Below the pieces are notes generated by a model. That model was not told where the DNA came from. It saw only the letters and a program-made list of their open reading frames with translations, and searched no databases. The position numbers and the translations under genes were made by a program. 64,000 nucleotides of DNA from Gemmatimonadota bacterium. GTDB taxonomy: Bacteria > Gemmatimonadota > Gemmatimonadetes > Gemmatimonadales > Gemmatimonadaceae. Within the stretch, counting starts at the first letter, position 1. Every line of letters starts with the position of its first letter. Below, one piece after another: positions 8,284 to 17,208 of the stretch. The stretch spans positions 496,001 through 560,000 of the forward strand of contig JADKAQ010000046.1 of NCBI GenBank assembly GCA_016719105.1, in the 5' to 3' direction.

Positions 8284-9420
8284 CTACCGCGCCGCCCCCA
8301 CACCGAACGGCACCGACATCACCCGGTCGCCCCATGCCAACTCGAGCGCCCCGCGCGCCGGCCCTGTCGCACGTAGCGTGATCGTCAGCTCCTCGACAAA
8401 GCCTGGTGCCGCGGCCGACTGCATCTCCACACGCCCCACATCCTGGCTCGCGTCGTATTGCGTCCCCCACTGTCCGGTCTGGCGGTTGACGATGAGGAAG
8501 GTCCCCTGGCGCGTATGCTGCACCCAGAGCGTGTACATCCCGGGGGCGAGCGTCATCGTCCCCAGTGTGAGCACACGCGTGGTGAAGAGGTGCGTGGCAT
8601 CGTTCGCCCCGGCGCGCCACACGGAGTCGAACGGGACGAGCACCCCGCCCCACACCGAGCGCTCACGCACATGTGGCCGGCCGTAGTCGACGATCACCAT
8701 CCCACCGGGGCCAAAGGCGGCGCGCACGTCCTCGCGCAGCGAGAGCACGCCAGTCGGCTTCATCCCCCTGGCGATCGCCGCGATGTCCAACCCGCCCGCC
8801 CCACGCTCGGCGATGACCTTGTTCGTCGTCCCGCGCCCATCAAGCGACTGCAGGCGATGGTTGGCGTCGAAGCGCAGTACCATCGCGTACCCGCTGCCGC
8901 GCAGCCGCAGCGAGTCGCCCCCCAGCGCCTGCAGCCCGGAGAAACCAGGCCCACCGGCCAGCCCCAGTGCCGGGATCGAGTCCGAGGCCCCGCCCTTCCG
9001 TTGCATCGCCAGCAGCTCGGTGGGCGCGTAGACAAAGGTCGGGAAGTTGACCAGGGCCCGCTTGGCCGCGAAGGCGCGGCGCTGCGTGCTGTCGGCAAAG
9101 ACGACCTCGCGCACCACCGAGTCGGCCCCTAACGAGAAGTGATACTCGCGTGGGGCGCCGGGAATGGCACTGCCATCGCCTTGCATGCGCGCAAGCGTCA
9201 CCGCCGTCGGTCGCCCGTCCTTGCCGAGTGTCACCGTGTACGCCACGCGCACGACCGCCGCACCCGAGCGCTGCACCATCTCCCCGGTCATCCCGGTCGC
9301 GGTCCGCGTGAACTGCTCGATGGCCAGTGTGTCCTTGCCGAGCCGGTAGGCGAGCGAGGCGCTCTGCGCGGAGGCGACGGCGGGTGCGGCAAGGAGCAGG
9401 AGCAGTGAGAGCGGGCGCAT
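8284..9420 (-). CDS. Secreted DUF2911-domain protein
   Basis: 378 residues from the ATG at 9420, which gives a signal peptide (MRPLSLLLLLAAPAVASAQ). The C-terminal 170 residues match the DUF2911 pattern: WGGVLVPFDSVWRAGANDA, then LAPGMYTLWV and NRQTGQWGTQYD. The N-terminal half is an unassigned beta-rich region. DUF2911 proteins are common in Bacteroidota and Gemmatimonadota and have no known activity. It follows a separately transcribed serine hydrolase gene on the same strand after about 130 bp. Confidence 0.88.
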   Translation of the reverse strand: MRPLSLLLLLAAPAVASAQSASLAYRLGKDTLAIEQFTRTATGMTGEMVQRSGAAVVRVAYTVTLGKDGRPTAVTLARMQGDGSAIPGAPREYHFSLGADSVVREVVFADSTQRRAFAAKRALVNFPTFVYAPTELLAMQRKGGASDSIPALGLAGGPGFSGLQALGGDSLRLRGSGYAMVLRFDANHRLQSLDGRGTTNKVIAERGAGGLDIAAIARGMKPTGVLSLREDVRAAFGPGGMVIVDYGRPHVRERSVWGGVLVPFDSVWRAGANDATHLFTTRVLTLGTMTLAPGMYTLWVQHTRQGTFLIVNRQTGQWGTQYDASQDVGRVEMQSAAAPGFVEELTITLRATGPARGALELAWGDRVMSVPFGVGAAR

Positions 9421-9634
9421 GGAGCTCCGAGGAAAGGGGAGGCGGCGGTGAACATACCAGCGACGTGACCACGAAGACAGCGAAGGCCCGAAACGTTCGC
9501 GATGCACAGCACTCGCGGTGGGCCGGTTGACACTGCGCTGCGTGTCTCCCACGATCCCGCGGGCGGTGTCGCAGGCGTCAGCACCTCGCGTCTCCAGCGG
9601 TCATCTCCCCCCGCCCCGTTCATCCCTCGAACTC

Positions 9635-11779
9635 GTGCCTATCGTGTCGCGCGGCTCCCTCTCCCTCGCCCTCCTCGCCATCACCGCCCTTGCGGGCACT
9701 GCGTCGCGCGCGCCGGCGCAGACGGGGACCTCGGCACCCACCGCGACGACCGCGCAGGGTGCGGTGGTGCTCGGCCAGCGCGAGGCCATGTCGATCGGCG
9801 TCTTCTACTACCCCGAGCAGTGGCCCCGCTCGCAATGGAAGCGCGACATCGACGCCATGGCGACGCTCGGCTTCGACTTCACGCACTACGCCGAATTCAG
9901 CTGGACCTACCTCGAGCCCGAGGAAGGGCGCTTCGCCTTCGCCTGGCTCGACGAGGCGATCGCGCTCGCCAGCAAGGCGGGGCTGCGCGTCATTCTTGGC
10001 ACCCCATCGGCCGCGCCGCCGAGCTGGATGGGCGATCGGTATCCCGAGGTCTATCGCGTCGACGAACGCGGCCAGCGCCACGAGCACGGGATCCGCGCCG
10101 AGGTGTCGCTCGCCAATCCGAAGTACCAGGCGTTCGTCGATCGGCTCGTGACGCGTTTGGCACAGCGCTACGGCAAGGACCCGCGCGTGTGGGGGTGGCA
10201 GGTCGACAACGAGCCCGGGACCTTCAGCGACTTCAGCGAGAGCGCGCGCCGTAACTTCCAGCGCTGGCTGCGCCAGAAGTACGGGACCATCGACGCGATG
10301 AACGCCGCGTGGGGCGGGAGCTTCTGGAGTACGCGCTATGGGAGCTTCGCCGAGGTGCGGCTGCCTAACGCCGTGCTGGCCGCCGAGGACAAGCTCAGCC
10401 CGCATGCCCAGCTCGACCTCGCGCGCTTCAACGCCGACGTGACCGCACGCTTCCTCGACCGGCAGGCGGCCATCATCAAGCGGCACGCGCGTGCCGGGCA
10501 GTGGGTCACGACCAACTACACCAACATCACCACCAGCACCGACCCGCGCCGCAGTCGCGGGATGGACTTCGTCACCTTCACCCTGTACCCCGTCGCCGGC
10601 AACAACATCCTCGGAGGCGACAGCTACGCCATCGGCGATCCCACGCGCTTGATGGAGGCGGCGGCGTACTATCGCCCGATCACGGGGACGTTCGGCGTGA
10701 TGGAACTGCAGCCGGGGCAGGTGAACTGGGCCTCGGTGAACCCGCAGCCGATGCCTGGCGCGGTGGGGATGTGGATGTGGCATGCGTTCGGCGCCGGCGC
10801 CTCGCTGCTCAGCACGTATCGCTTTCGCCATCCGCTGCGCGGGAGCGAGATGTACCACGAAGGGATCGTCGGCACTGACGGCGTGACGCTGTCGAAGAGT
10901 GGCGGCGAGTACGTGGAGACGATGCGAGCCATTCAGCGTGTGCAGTCGCGACTTGACTCGACCGCAGCGCTCCCGCCGCGCCTCGCGGCGCGCCGCACCG
11001 GCATCCTCTGGAGCCACGACAACTTCTGGGACCTGGAGATCCAGCCCCAAACGACCGAGTGGAAGACGTGGGCCCATCGCAACCCATACACGATGGCGGT
11101 GAAGAGCACCGGCGCCCCCATGGACTTCATCGCCGAGGGGGATGACTTCAGTCGTTACCCCTTCATCGTGGCGCCAGCGTACCAGATGGTGAGCGATGCG
11201 CTCGTGGCCAAGTGGCGACGCTACGTCGAGCAGGGGGGGCACCTGGTGCTCACCAGTCGCAGCGGACAGAAGAACGCGCTCGGGCACTTTCCCGAGGCGC
11301 CGTGGGCCACGCCGATCGTCGACCTCATCGGCGCTGACGTCGAGGGATTCGACATGCTGCCGACGACCATCAGCGCGCGGGTGGCGCGAGGCGGACGGCA
11401 ACACGCGTGGCATCGCTGGGGCGACATCCTGGCACCTCGCGCGGGGACCGAGGTGCTCGCCACCTACGCCGATCGACACTACGCCGGGAAAGCGGCGGCG
11501 ATCACGCGCACGCTCGGTCGTGGCAGCGTCACGATGATCGGTGTCTCCACCGACGATGGCGCGCTGGAGCGCGAGATCGTGCGCGAGGTCTATCGCCGGG
11601 CCAACGTCGCGATCGAGGAACTACCGCCGGGGGTGTTCGTCGAGTGGCGCGAGGGCGTGTACGTAGCGGTGAACTACAACCCGGCACCTGTGGCGCTCGC
11701 GCTGCCGTCGAACGCGGAGGTGCTGCATGGGACGACGCCACTGGCGCCGGCGCGGGCGCTGGTGTGGAGGGAGCGGTAG
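9635..11779 (+). CDS. Secreted GH42 beta-galactosidase
   Basis: About 714 residues from a GTG at 9635; another in-frame GTG lies at 9644 and an ATG at 9518. The GTG is preferred because it places a signal peptide (SRGSLSLALLAITALAG to APAQ) at the N-terminus. The GH42 TIM barrel starts at FYYPEQWPRSQW. The acid/base Glu is in the DNEPGTF motif after GWQV. The nucleophile is expected in GVMELQPGQVNW. The C-terminal part contains the glutamine-amidotransferase-like trimerisation domain and a small beta domain. It should cleave terminal beta-galactosides outside the cytoplasm. A deacetylase gene follows after 88 bp and may be co-transcribed. Confidence 0.9.
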   Translation: MPIVSRGSLSLALLAITALAGTASRAPAQTGTSAPTATTAQGAVVLGQREAMSIGVFYYPEQWPRSQWKRDIDAMATLGFDFTHYAEFSWTYLEPEEGRFAFAWLDEAIALASKAGLRVILGTPSAAPPSWMGDRYPEVYRVDERGQRHEHGIRAEVSLANPKYQAFVDRLVTRLAQRYGKDPRVWGWQVDNEPGTFSDFSESARRNFQRWLRQKYGTIDAMNAAWGGSFWSTRYGSFAEVRLPNAVLAAEDKLSPHAQLDLARFNADVTARFLDRQAAIIKRHARAGQWVTTNYTNITTSTDPRRSRGMDFVTFTLYPVAGNNILGGDSYAIGDPTRLMEAAAYYRPITGTFGVMELQPGQVNWASVNPQPMPGAVGMWMWHAFGAGASLLSTYRFRHPLRGSEMYHEGIVGTDGVTLSKSGGEYVETMRAIQRVQSRLDSTAALPPRLAARRTGILWSHDNFWDLEIQPQTTEWKTWAHRNPYTMAVKSTGAPMDFIAEGDDFSRYPFIVAPAYQMVSDALVAKWRRYVEQGGHLVLTSRSGQKNALGHFPEAPWATPIVDLIGADVEGFDMLPTTISARVARGGRQHAWHRWGDILAPRAGTEVLATYADRHYAGKAAAITRTLGRGSVTMIGVSTDDGALEREIVREVYRRANVAIEELPPGVFVEWREGVYVAVNYNPAPVALALPSNAEVLHGTTPLAPARALVWRER

Positions 11780-11867
11780 GCAACGCGGGCTCTCGCGTGG
11801 CGCTTGCCTGAGGGGGGTGGTACACTCTCGGGCGCCGCTCCCTCACCACGCCCGCCGAGCCCCGCGC

Positions 11868-12824
11868 ATGAACCGATCGATCGCCGTCGCCGCCATGTGT
11901 GCCCTGGCGCCACTCCTCACCGCTGGCGCCCAGACACCGCCCCGCCAGCCCGGGACCACATGGAGCGACGAACAGCTCCGCAAGGCCGTAGCCCCCGTGC
12001 GCGCCGGCCGCCGGCTCACCCCCAAGTCGTGGCCTAACGGGGCACGCGTCGCCGTCAGCATCACCTTCGACGACGACAACGAATCCTACATGCTGGCAGC
12101 CGGCGAGACCTCGCCCACGACCCTCTCATCGGGCGAATTCGGCGCCAAGTCGGGACTGCCGCGCATCCTCCGCTTGCTCGACAAGTACCAGCTCCCGTCG
12201 ACCTTCTTCATCCCCGCCGTGAGCGCCATGCTCCACCCGGAGATGATCCCCGCCATCATGAAGTCAGGGCGCCACGAGATCGGCGTGCACGGCTGGATTC
12301 ACGAGTATCCTCCCGCCACCGGCAGCGCCGAAGAGGAGGAGCGGTTGCTGAACAAGGCGATCGATTACCTCACGACTGCCACCGGCAAGCGCCCGGTAGG
12401 CTACCGTGCGCCAGCATGGGCCTTCAGTGCCAACACGCTCGACCTCGTGCGCAAGGCGGGGTTCCTGTATGAGAGCAGCCTCCAGGCCATGGACGAGCCA
12501 TACGAGATCGTCGCCAACGGCGAGCCGACGGGGCTGGTGGAACTCGGGATCGACTGGAGCCTGACCGAGTCGGTCTACCTCGGCCGGAGCGGCGCCATGC
12601 CGTCGCCCGAAGCGCTCTTCCAGCTGTTCCGGGAGGAGTTCGACGGCGCGTATGCCGAGCGGACGATGTTCGTGCTCACCCTGCATCCGCATATCGTCGG
12701 GCATCGCGCTCCCATGCAGCACCTGGAGAAGCTCATCGCGTACATGAGGTCGAAGCCCGGCGTCTGGTTCGCGACCACCGAGCAGATCGCGCGCTACGTG
12801 AAGGAGCAGGCGCGCATGAAGTAG
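11868..12824 (+). CDS. Secreted polysaccharide deacetylase family protein
   Basis: 318 residues with an N-terminal signal peptide (MNRSIAVAAMCALAPLLTAG). The NodB-homology domain is visible: TFDDD for the catalytic Asp and a metal-binding Asp, and HGWIHE for the first two metal His. GYRAPAWAF is the catalytic-face motif 3, and LTLHPHIVGHR is the final His motif. The extended loops resemble the PuuE/allantoinase-like branch rather than peptidoglycan deacetylases. Expected role is metal-dependent removal of acetyl or formyl/amide groups from a sugar or small substrate in the periplasm. It follows the GH42 gene in the same orientation. Confidence 0.88.
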   Translation: MNRSIAVAAMCALAPLLTAGAQTPPRQPGTTWSDEQLRKAVAPVRAGRRLTPKSWPNGARVAVSITFDDDNESYMLAAGETSPTTLSSGEFGAKSGLPRILRLLDKYQLPSTFFIPAVSAMLHPEMIPAIMKSGRHEIGVHGWIHEYPPATGSAEEEERLLNKAIDYLTTATGKRPVGYRAPAWAFSANTLDLVRKAGFLYESSLQAMDEPYEIVANGEPTGLVELGIDWSLTESVYLGRSGAMPSPEALFQLFREEFDGAYAERTMFVLTLHPHIVGHRAPMQHLEKLIAYMRSKPGVWFATTEQIARYVKEQARMK

Positions 12825-12851
12825 GACGTTCGCTCGAATCGCGCGGCCATC

Positions 12852-12886
12852 GCCGGCGAGCCATGGCCGGCGAGCCATGGCCGGCG
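12852..12886. repeat. 14-bp tandem repeat between convergent genes
   Basis: The unit GCCGGCGAGCCATG is present twice and then half again. It fills the 62-bp gap between the stop codons of the convergent deacetylase and alkylsulfatase genes. Each unit contains GCCGGC, so the stretch can fold. No T-tract follows, so a terminator role is only possible. Confidence 0.6.
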
Positions 12887-14935
12887 TCACCGCGTCACGA
12901 TCGGGAACGTCCCCTTCGGTTTGTCGATCAACGACAGGAAGCGCAGCAGCTCCACCGTGCTCCCCGTCACCTGCACCGCATCGCTCTGTATCGCATCCGA
13001 GAGCCCCACGCTCCCGGCCATCATGCGCACGAAGAAGTCCTTGGGAAGCGTGAGCGTCGCGTTCGCCCCGCGCGCGGGCGCCCCCTTCCTGAAGTGCAGC
13101 ACCGCGTGCTCGATCCACAGCACGTACGTCTCGCGCGTGTCGGAGAGCACGAGGTTGATCGTCCAGTCCTTCCCCTCGGCGGCCGGACCATCGAGGCTGG
13201 CCGCCATCGCCTCGAGAAAGCGCTCGATGGGCGTGTTGAGCAGCATGTCGAGCACCAGGCGCTTGTCGGTGCCGCGTGTCGGCGGGCCGTCGCGCAGCTC
13301 GGCGGCCGCCGTGAGGTAACTGTTGCGCCACGTCGCCGCCTCGGCGCCATACGCCATCTGTTCGTAGCACCGCCCCAGCAACGCGCGCGCACCGTCGTGA
13401 TCAGGGTGTGCCAGCACCGCGTGGTTGAGCAGCTCGGCCGCCCAGCGCAGCTCTCCGCGATCGTAGGCGGTGCGGGCCGCTGCGACGACCTTGTCGACGC
13501 CGCCTAACAACTCGACGTAGCGCGACGCCGACTCCTGGGGCGGCAGGGGATCGAGGTTGGCCGGGTTGCCGTCGTAGCTCCCCAGGTAGAACTGGTACAC
13601 CGCCTTCACGTTGTGGCGCAGGTCGCCGTAGTAGCCGCGCGCCCCGAACGCCGCCTGCAACGACGCCGGCAGCTGCACCTTGTCGGCGATCTCGCGCGGT
13701 GTGTAGCCCGCGTTGATGAGGCGCACCGTCTGGTCGTGGGTGTACTTGTAGACGTCGCGATGCGCGGTGATGAAGGCGGCGATGCGCTCCTTCCCCCAGA
13801 CTGGCCAGTTGTGCTGCCCGAAATACACCTCGGCGTCTGCCGCCTGCTCCAGCGCCTCCTGCAGGTAGGTGGACCACCGCAGCGCATCGCGCACCTTGGC
13901 CCCGCGCACCGGGAGCAGGTTGTGCATCGTCTGCGCGAGATTCTCGGCGCCCCCGTACGCCTTGCGCGCCGGGATGGTGAAGGTGAGCTCCGAGGGCGCC
14001 TCGGCCCCTGGAACGTTGTGGAAGACGAAGCGCACTCCATCGAGCTCCAGGTCCTGCGTCGGCTGTTCGATCAGCATCGTCGGCTGCAGGATCCCCACCT
14101 GCCCGTACACGACCCCTTTCCCAAGCCCCGTGTCGACCAGTCCGGTCGCCGAGCGCTCGAGGTCGCGGCCGAACTGGTAGGACGAGCGCCGAGTCATCGC
14201 CGTTCCCACCAGGATGTTCTCGCTGGTCGCTTCCTCCATGAACCGTTCGGGCGCGATGATGGGCACCGCCCGCCGCTTCGCCTCATCGGCGCCGATGACG
14301 CCGAGGGCGCCGCCGAAGTGATCGGCGTGGGAGTGCGTGAAGACCAGCGCGGTGACCGGCTTGTCGCCAAGCTGCTGGCGCGCGAAGGCCATCGCCGCGG
14401 CCGCGCTCTCGCGGCTGGTGAGGGCATCGACCACGATCCACCCGGTCGCTCCCTCGACGAGCGTGATGTTGGCGATATCGAAGCCGCGCAACTGGTAGAT
14501 GCCGTCGGTCACCTTGAACAGCCCGACCTGCGCGTTGAGTATCGCGTGCCGCCAGAGGCTGGGGTTCACGGTCGACGGCGCCTCACCTTTCACGAACGCG
14601 AAGGCGTCGAAGTCCTGGAGCACCGAGCCGTCGTCCGCGACGAGCTTGCCCGTCGGACGCGCCACGAAGCCGCGCTGCGCCTCGACCATGTCCAGCGTGT
14701 CGGCGCGGGTGAGTTGCTGCGCGACCTTGGCGTTCGCGCTCGCAACGCTGGCGCTCACCCCTGCCGGGGCCGTTTCACCGGGCGCGGCGCCCTGACAGGC
14801 GGCGATGAGAAGGGCCACCGCGGCGAGACGCGTCGCTACGGCGACGCGCGAGACCGTGCGCCATGCGTGAGGCGCGAGGTGTGCGGCCGTTGCATTCGGT
14901 GCGGCGCTAAGCGAGGACGTCGGATGAGGCATCAT
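12887..14935 (-). CDS. Alkyl sulfatase, metallo-beta-lactamase fold (SdsA1/BDS1 type), lipoprotein
   Basis: 682 residues. After a basic N-terminus a lipobox (LLIAAC) marks a lipoprotein. The catalytic domain has the binuclear-zinc motif THSHADHFGG. The middle carries an alpha-helical dimerisation region (WPVWGKERIAAF to YTPREIADKV). The last 120 residues are an SCP2-like lipid-binding domain (ANATLTLPKDFF), the three-part layout of linear alkylsulfatases such as SdsA1. It should hydrolyse medium-chain primary alkyl sulfates, giving the alcohol and sulfate, in the periplasm. The protein is of full length for the family. Confidence 0.92.
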   Translation of the reverse strand: MMPHPTSSLSAAPNATAAHLAPHAWRTVSRVAVATRLAAVALLIAACQGAAPGETAPAGVSASVASANAKVAQQLTRADTLDMVEAQRGFVARPTGKLVADDGSVLQDFDAFAFVKGEAPSTVNPSLWRHAILNAQVGLFKVTDGIYQLRGFDIANITLVEGATGWIVVDALTSRESAAAAMAFARQQLGDKPVTALVFTHSHADHFGGALGVIGADEAKRRAVPIIAPERFMEEATSENILVGTAMTRRSSYQFGRDLERSATGLVDTGLGKGVVYGQVGILQPTMLIEQPTQDLELDGVRFVFHNVPGAEAPSELTFTIPARKAYGGAENLAQTMHNLLPVRGAKVRDALRWSTYLQEALEQAADAEVYFGQHNWPVWGKERIAAFITAHRDVYKYTHDQTVRLINAGYTPREIADKVQLPASLQAAFGARGYYGDLRHNVKAVYQFYLGSYDGNPANLDPLPPQESASRYVELLGGVDKVVAAARTAYDRGELRWAAELLNHAVLAHPDHDGARALLGRCYEQMAYGAEAATWRNSYLTAAAELRDGPPTRGTDKRLVLDMLLNTPIERFLEAMAASLDGPAAEGKDWTINLVLSDTRETYVLWIEHAVLHFRKGAPARGANATLTLPKDFFVRMMAGSVGLSDAIQSDAVQVTGSTVELLRFLSLIDKPKGTFPIVTR

Positions 14936-15008
14936 GGACGGGGCGTTGGGTGCGCCGTAACGTACGACATTCCGCTCCGCCCCACGACGCGCCCCCTCCG
15001 GTCACCGC

Positions 15009-15542
15009 ATGCCCCTCACGCGACGCACCTTCATCAAGGCTGGCGCCATCGGCGCCGGGGCCTTGGCGGTCGCGGGCGCGTACGAGGCTTGGCGCATCCG
15101 CGACTGCCTGACGCACGCCACGGGGGCGCTGTCGCCGGCGGGGCGCGCCCTCTTTGCCGCCGTCGTCCCCGCCTTCCTCGACGGAATGGTCGCCCCGTCG
15201 GCATGGACCCCCGACTCGATGTCCGCCATGCTGGGCAACGTGGAGCGCACCATCGCCACGCTCCCGGCCTCCGCCCGCGGTGAACTGCAGCAGCTCGCCT
15301 GCCTGCTCGACCACGGGCCCGTGCGATTGCTGCTGGCGGGAAGCTGGGCGCCGTGGGCATCGGTGACTCCCGCGCGCGCGCGACAGGTGCTGGAACGCTG
15401 GCGCTTCAGCGGAACGCCGATGCTGGTGAGTGCCTACCAGGCGCTGCACGACATCACCTTCGCGTCGTGGTACGCGCAGCCCTCGGCGTGGGTGGCGATC
15501 GGCTATCCCGGCCCGCCCATGCTCACCGCGAGCCCGGCGTGA
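15009..15542 (+). CDS. Tat-exported gluconate 2-dehydrogenase subunit 3-like protein
   Basis: 177 residues with a twin-arginine signal (LTRRTFIKAGAIGAGALAVAG). The body is helical with FAAVVPAFLDG and WYAQPSAWVAIGYPGP, the signature of the small subunit partnering membrane-associated GMC dehydrogenases. It lies 7 bp upstream of the GMC flavoprotein gene and is certainly co-transcribed. The small subunit is expected to carry the flavoprotein out through the Tat pathway, since the large subunit has no signal of its own. Confidence 0.85.
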   Translation: MPLTRRTFIKAGAIGAGALAVAGAYEAWRIRDCLTHATGALSPAGRALFAAVVPAFLDGMVAPSAWTPDSMSAMLGNVERTIATLPASARGELQQLACLLDHGPVRLLLAGSWAPWASVTPARARQVLERWRFSGTPMLVSAYQALHDITFASWYAQPSAWVAIGYPGPPMLTASPA

Positions 15543-15549
15543 GGCACGC

Positions 15550-17157
15550 GTGAGCGCCCAAGGCTTCCCCGATCCGTTCGTCGCCGGCATCGCCCGCGGC
15601 TGGCACGTGACCGACGGCGCGACACTCGACGCCGGCAAGACCTTCGAGGCCGATGTGGCCATCGTCGGCACCGGCGCCGGGGGCGGGACCACCGCCGAGC
15701 TGCTTGCAACTGCCGGCCTGCGGGTCCTCCTGCTCGAGGAGGGCGGACTGCGCAGCACGCGCGACTTCCGCATGCTGGAGTCCGAGGCGTACCCGACGCT
15801 CTACCAGGAGTCGGCGTCGCGAAAGACGAAGGACAAGGGGATCAACATCATGCAGGGGCGCACCGTCGGCGGGACGACGGTCGTCAACTGGACGTCGAGC
15901 TTCCGCACGCCGGAGTCCACGCTCGCCCACTGGCAATCGCAGTTCGGACTCGGCGACCTCACCACCGAGGCACTCACGCCGTGGTGGGAGCGCATGGAGC
16001 GGCGACTGCAGGTCGCGCCGTGGGCCGCCACGCCGAACCGGAACAATCAGCTCCTGGCCGATGGCCTGACGAAGCTGGGCATCACGCCGCGCGTGATCCC
16101 GCGCAACGTGGCCGGCTGCTACAACATCGGCTACTGCGGCATGGGCTGCCCCACCAACGCCAAGCAGTCGATGCTGGTGACCACGCTTCCCGCTGCGCTC
16201 GATCGCGGCGCCGAACTGCTCTACCACGCGCGTGCCGAACGCCTGGTGTTCGAGGGGAGCGCGGTGCGCGAGATCGTGGTGACGCTCATGGGCGCCGACG
16301 GCTTCGAGCGCTCGCGCGACGCGGTACGCGTGCGCGCCCGCCACGTCGTCCTCGCCGGCGGCGCGATCAATACGCCGGCACTGCTCCTCAGGAGCGGAGC
16401 GCCCAACCCACGCGGCCTGATCGGGACGCGAACCTTCCTGCACCCGGTGACGATCTCCCCCGCGCTCTTCGCCGACCCGGTCGACGCCTTCGCGGGGGCG
16501 CCGCAGTCCATCTACTCCGATCACTTCAACGAGGCGAGCGACGCGGGGATGGGCTTCAAGCTCGAAGTGCCGCCGCTGCACCCCGTCCTCATGGGGTCGA
16601 CATTCACCGGCTTCGGCACCGAGCACGCCAGCGTCATGAAGCGCATGCGCCATGCACAGGTCGTGCTCGCCCTGCTGCGCGACGGCTTCCACCCGGCGAG
16701 CGTCGGCGGAACGGTCGAGCTGCGTGACGACGGTTCGCCGGTGCTCGACTACCCCGTCTCGTCGTACGTGATGGAGGGGGCACGTCGGGCGATGACGGTG
16801 ATGGCCGAGATCCAGTTCGCCGCTGGGGCGCAGGTCATCGTCCCCTTCCATGAGCGCGGGACCCCCGTGCGCACGCTCGCCGCCGCCAAGGCGCAGATCG
16901 CCGCCCTCGAGATGCACACCCCGTACGCCAAGCTCGTCAGCGCGCACGTGATGGGGGGGTGTGCCATGGCCGCCGACGACGCACGCGGGGTGACCAACTC
17001 CTTCGGGCGCGTGCACAACACCGAGGGGCTCAGTGTCATCGACGGCTCGCTCTTCCCCACGAGCGTGGGGGCCAACCCGCAGCTCTCGATCTACGGCATC
17101 GCCGCTCGATCAGCGACCGCGCTCGCCAAGGAGCTGGGGGGACGCGCGACCGAGTAG
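15550..17157 (+). CDS. GMC-family oxidoreductase (FAD flavoprotein)
   Basis: 535 residues from a GTG at 15550, 7 bp after the stop of the small subunit. The FAD-binding Rossmann motif VAIVGTGAGGGTTAE lies near residue 38. GGTTVVNWTSSFR and the C-terminal GRVHNTEGLSVIDGSLFP followed by ANPQLSIYG are typical of GMC dehydrogenases. HVMGGCAM contains the active-site His. It should oxidise an alcohol (sugar, long-chain alcohol or sterol type) and pass electrons to a cytochrome or quinone rather than oxygen. No signal peptide; export is probably by piggy-back on the Tat partner. Substrate unknown. Confidence 0.9.
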   Translation: MSAQGFPDPFVAGIARGWHVTDGATLDAGKTFEADVAIVGTGAGGGTTAELLATAGLRVLLLEEGGLRSTRDFRMLESEAYPTLYQESASRKTKDKGINIMQGRTVGGTTVVNWTSSFRTPESTLAHWQSQFGLGDLTTEALTPWWERMERRLQVAPWAATPNRNNQLLADGLTKLGITPRVIPRNVAGCYNIGYCGMGCPTNAKQSMLVTTLPAALDRGAELLYHARAERLVFEGSAVREIVVTLMGADGFERSRDAVRVRARHVVLAGGAINTPALLLRSGAPNPRGLIGTRTFLHPVTISPALFADPVDAFAGAPQSIYSDHFNEASDAGMGFKLEVPPLHPVLMGSTFTGFGTEHASVMKRMRHAQVVLALLRDGFHPASVGGTVELRDDGSPVLDYPVSSYVMEGARRAMTVMAEIQFAAGAQVIVPFHERGTPVRTLAAAKAQIAALEMHTPYAKLVSAHVMGGCAMAADDARGVTNSFGRVHNTEGLSVIDGSLFPTSVGANPQLSIYGIAARSATALAKELGGRATE

Positions 17158-17208
17158 CGAAGCGGCTGACGCAAGCGTCGGTGCGTTAGGCGGCGCCCGT
17201 CTCGCGCA

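Noticed and set aside
12264..13370. Open frame of 368 codons across the convergent deacetylase and alkylsulfatase genes
   Set aside because: It runs antisense to or out of frame with two strongly supported enzymes and has arginine-rich shadow composition.
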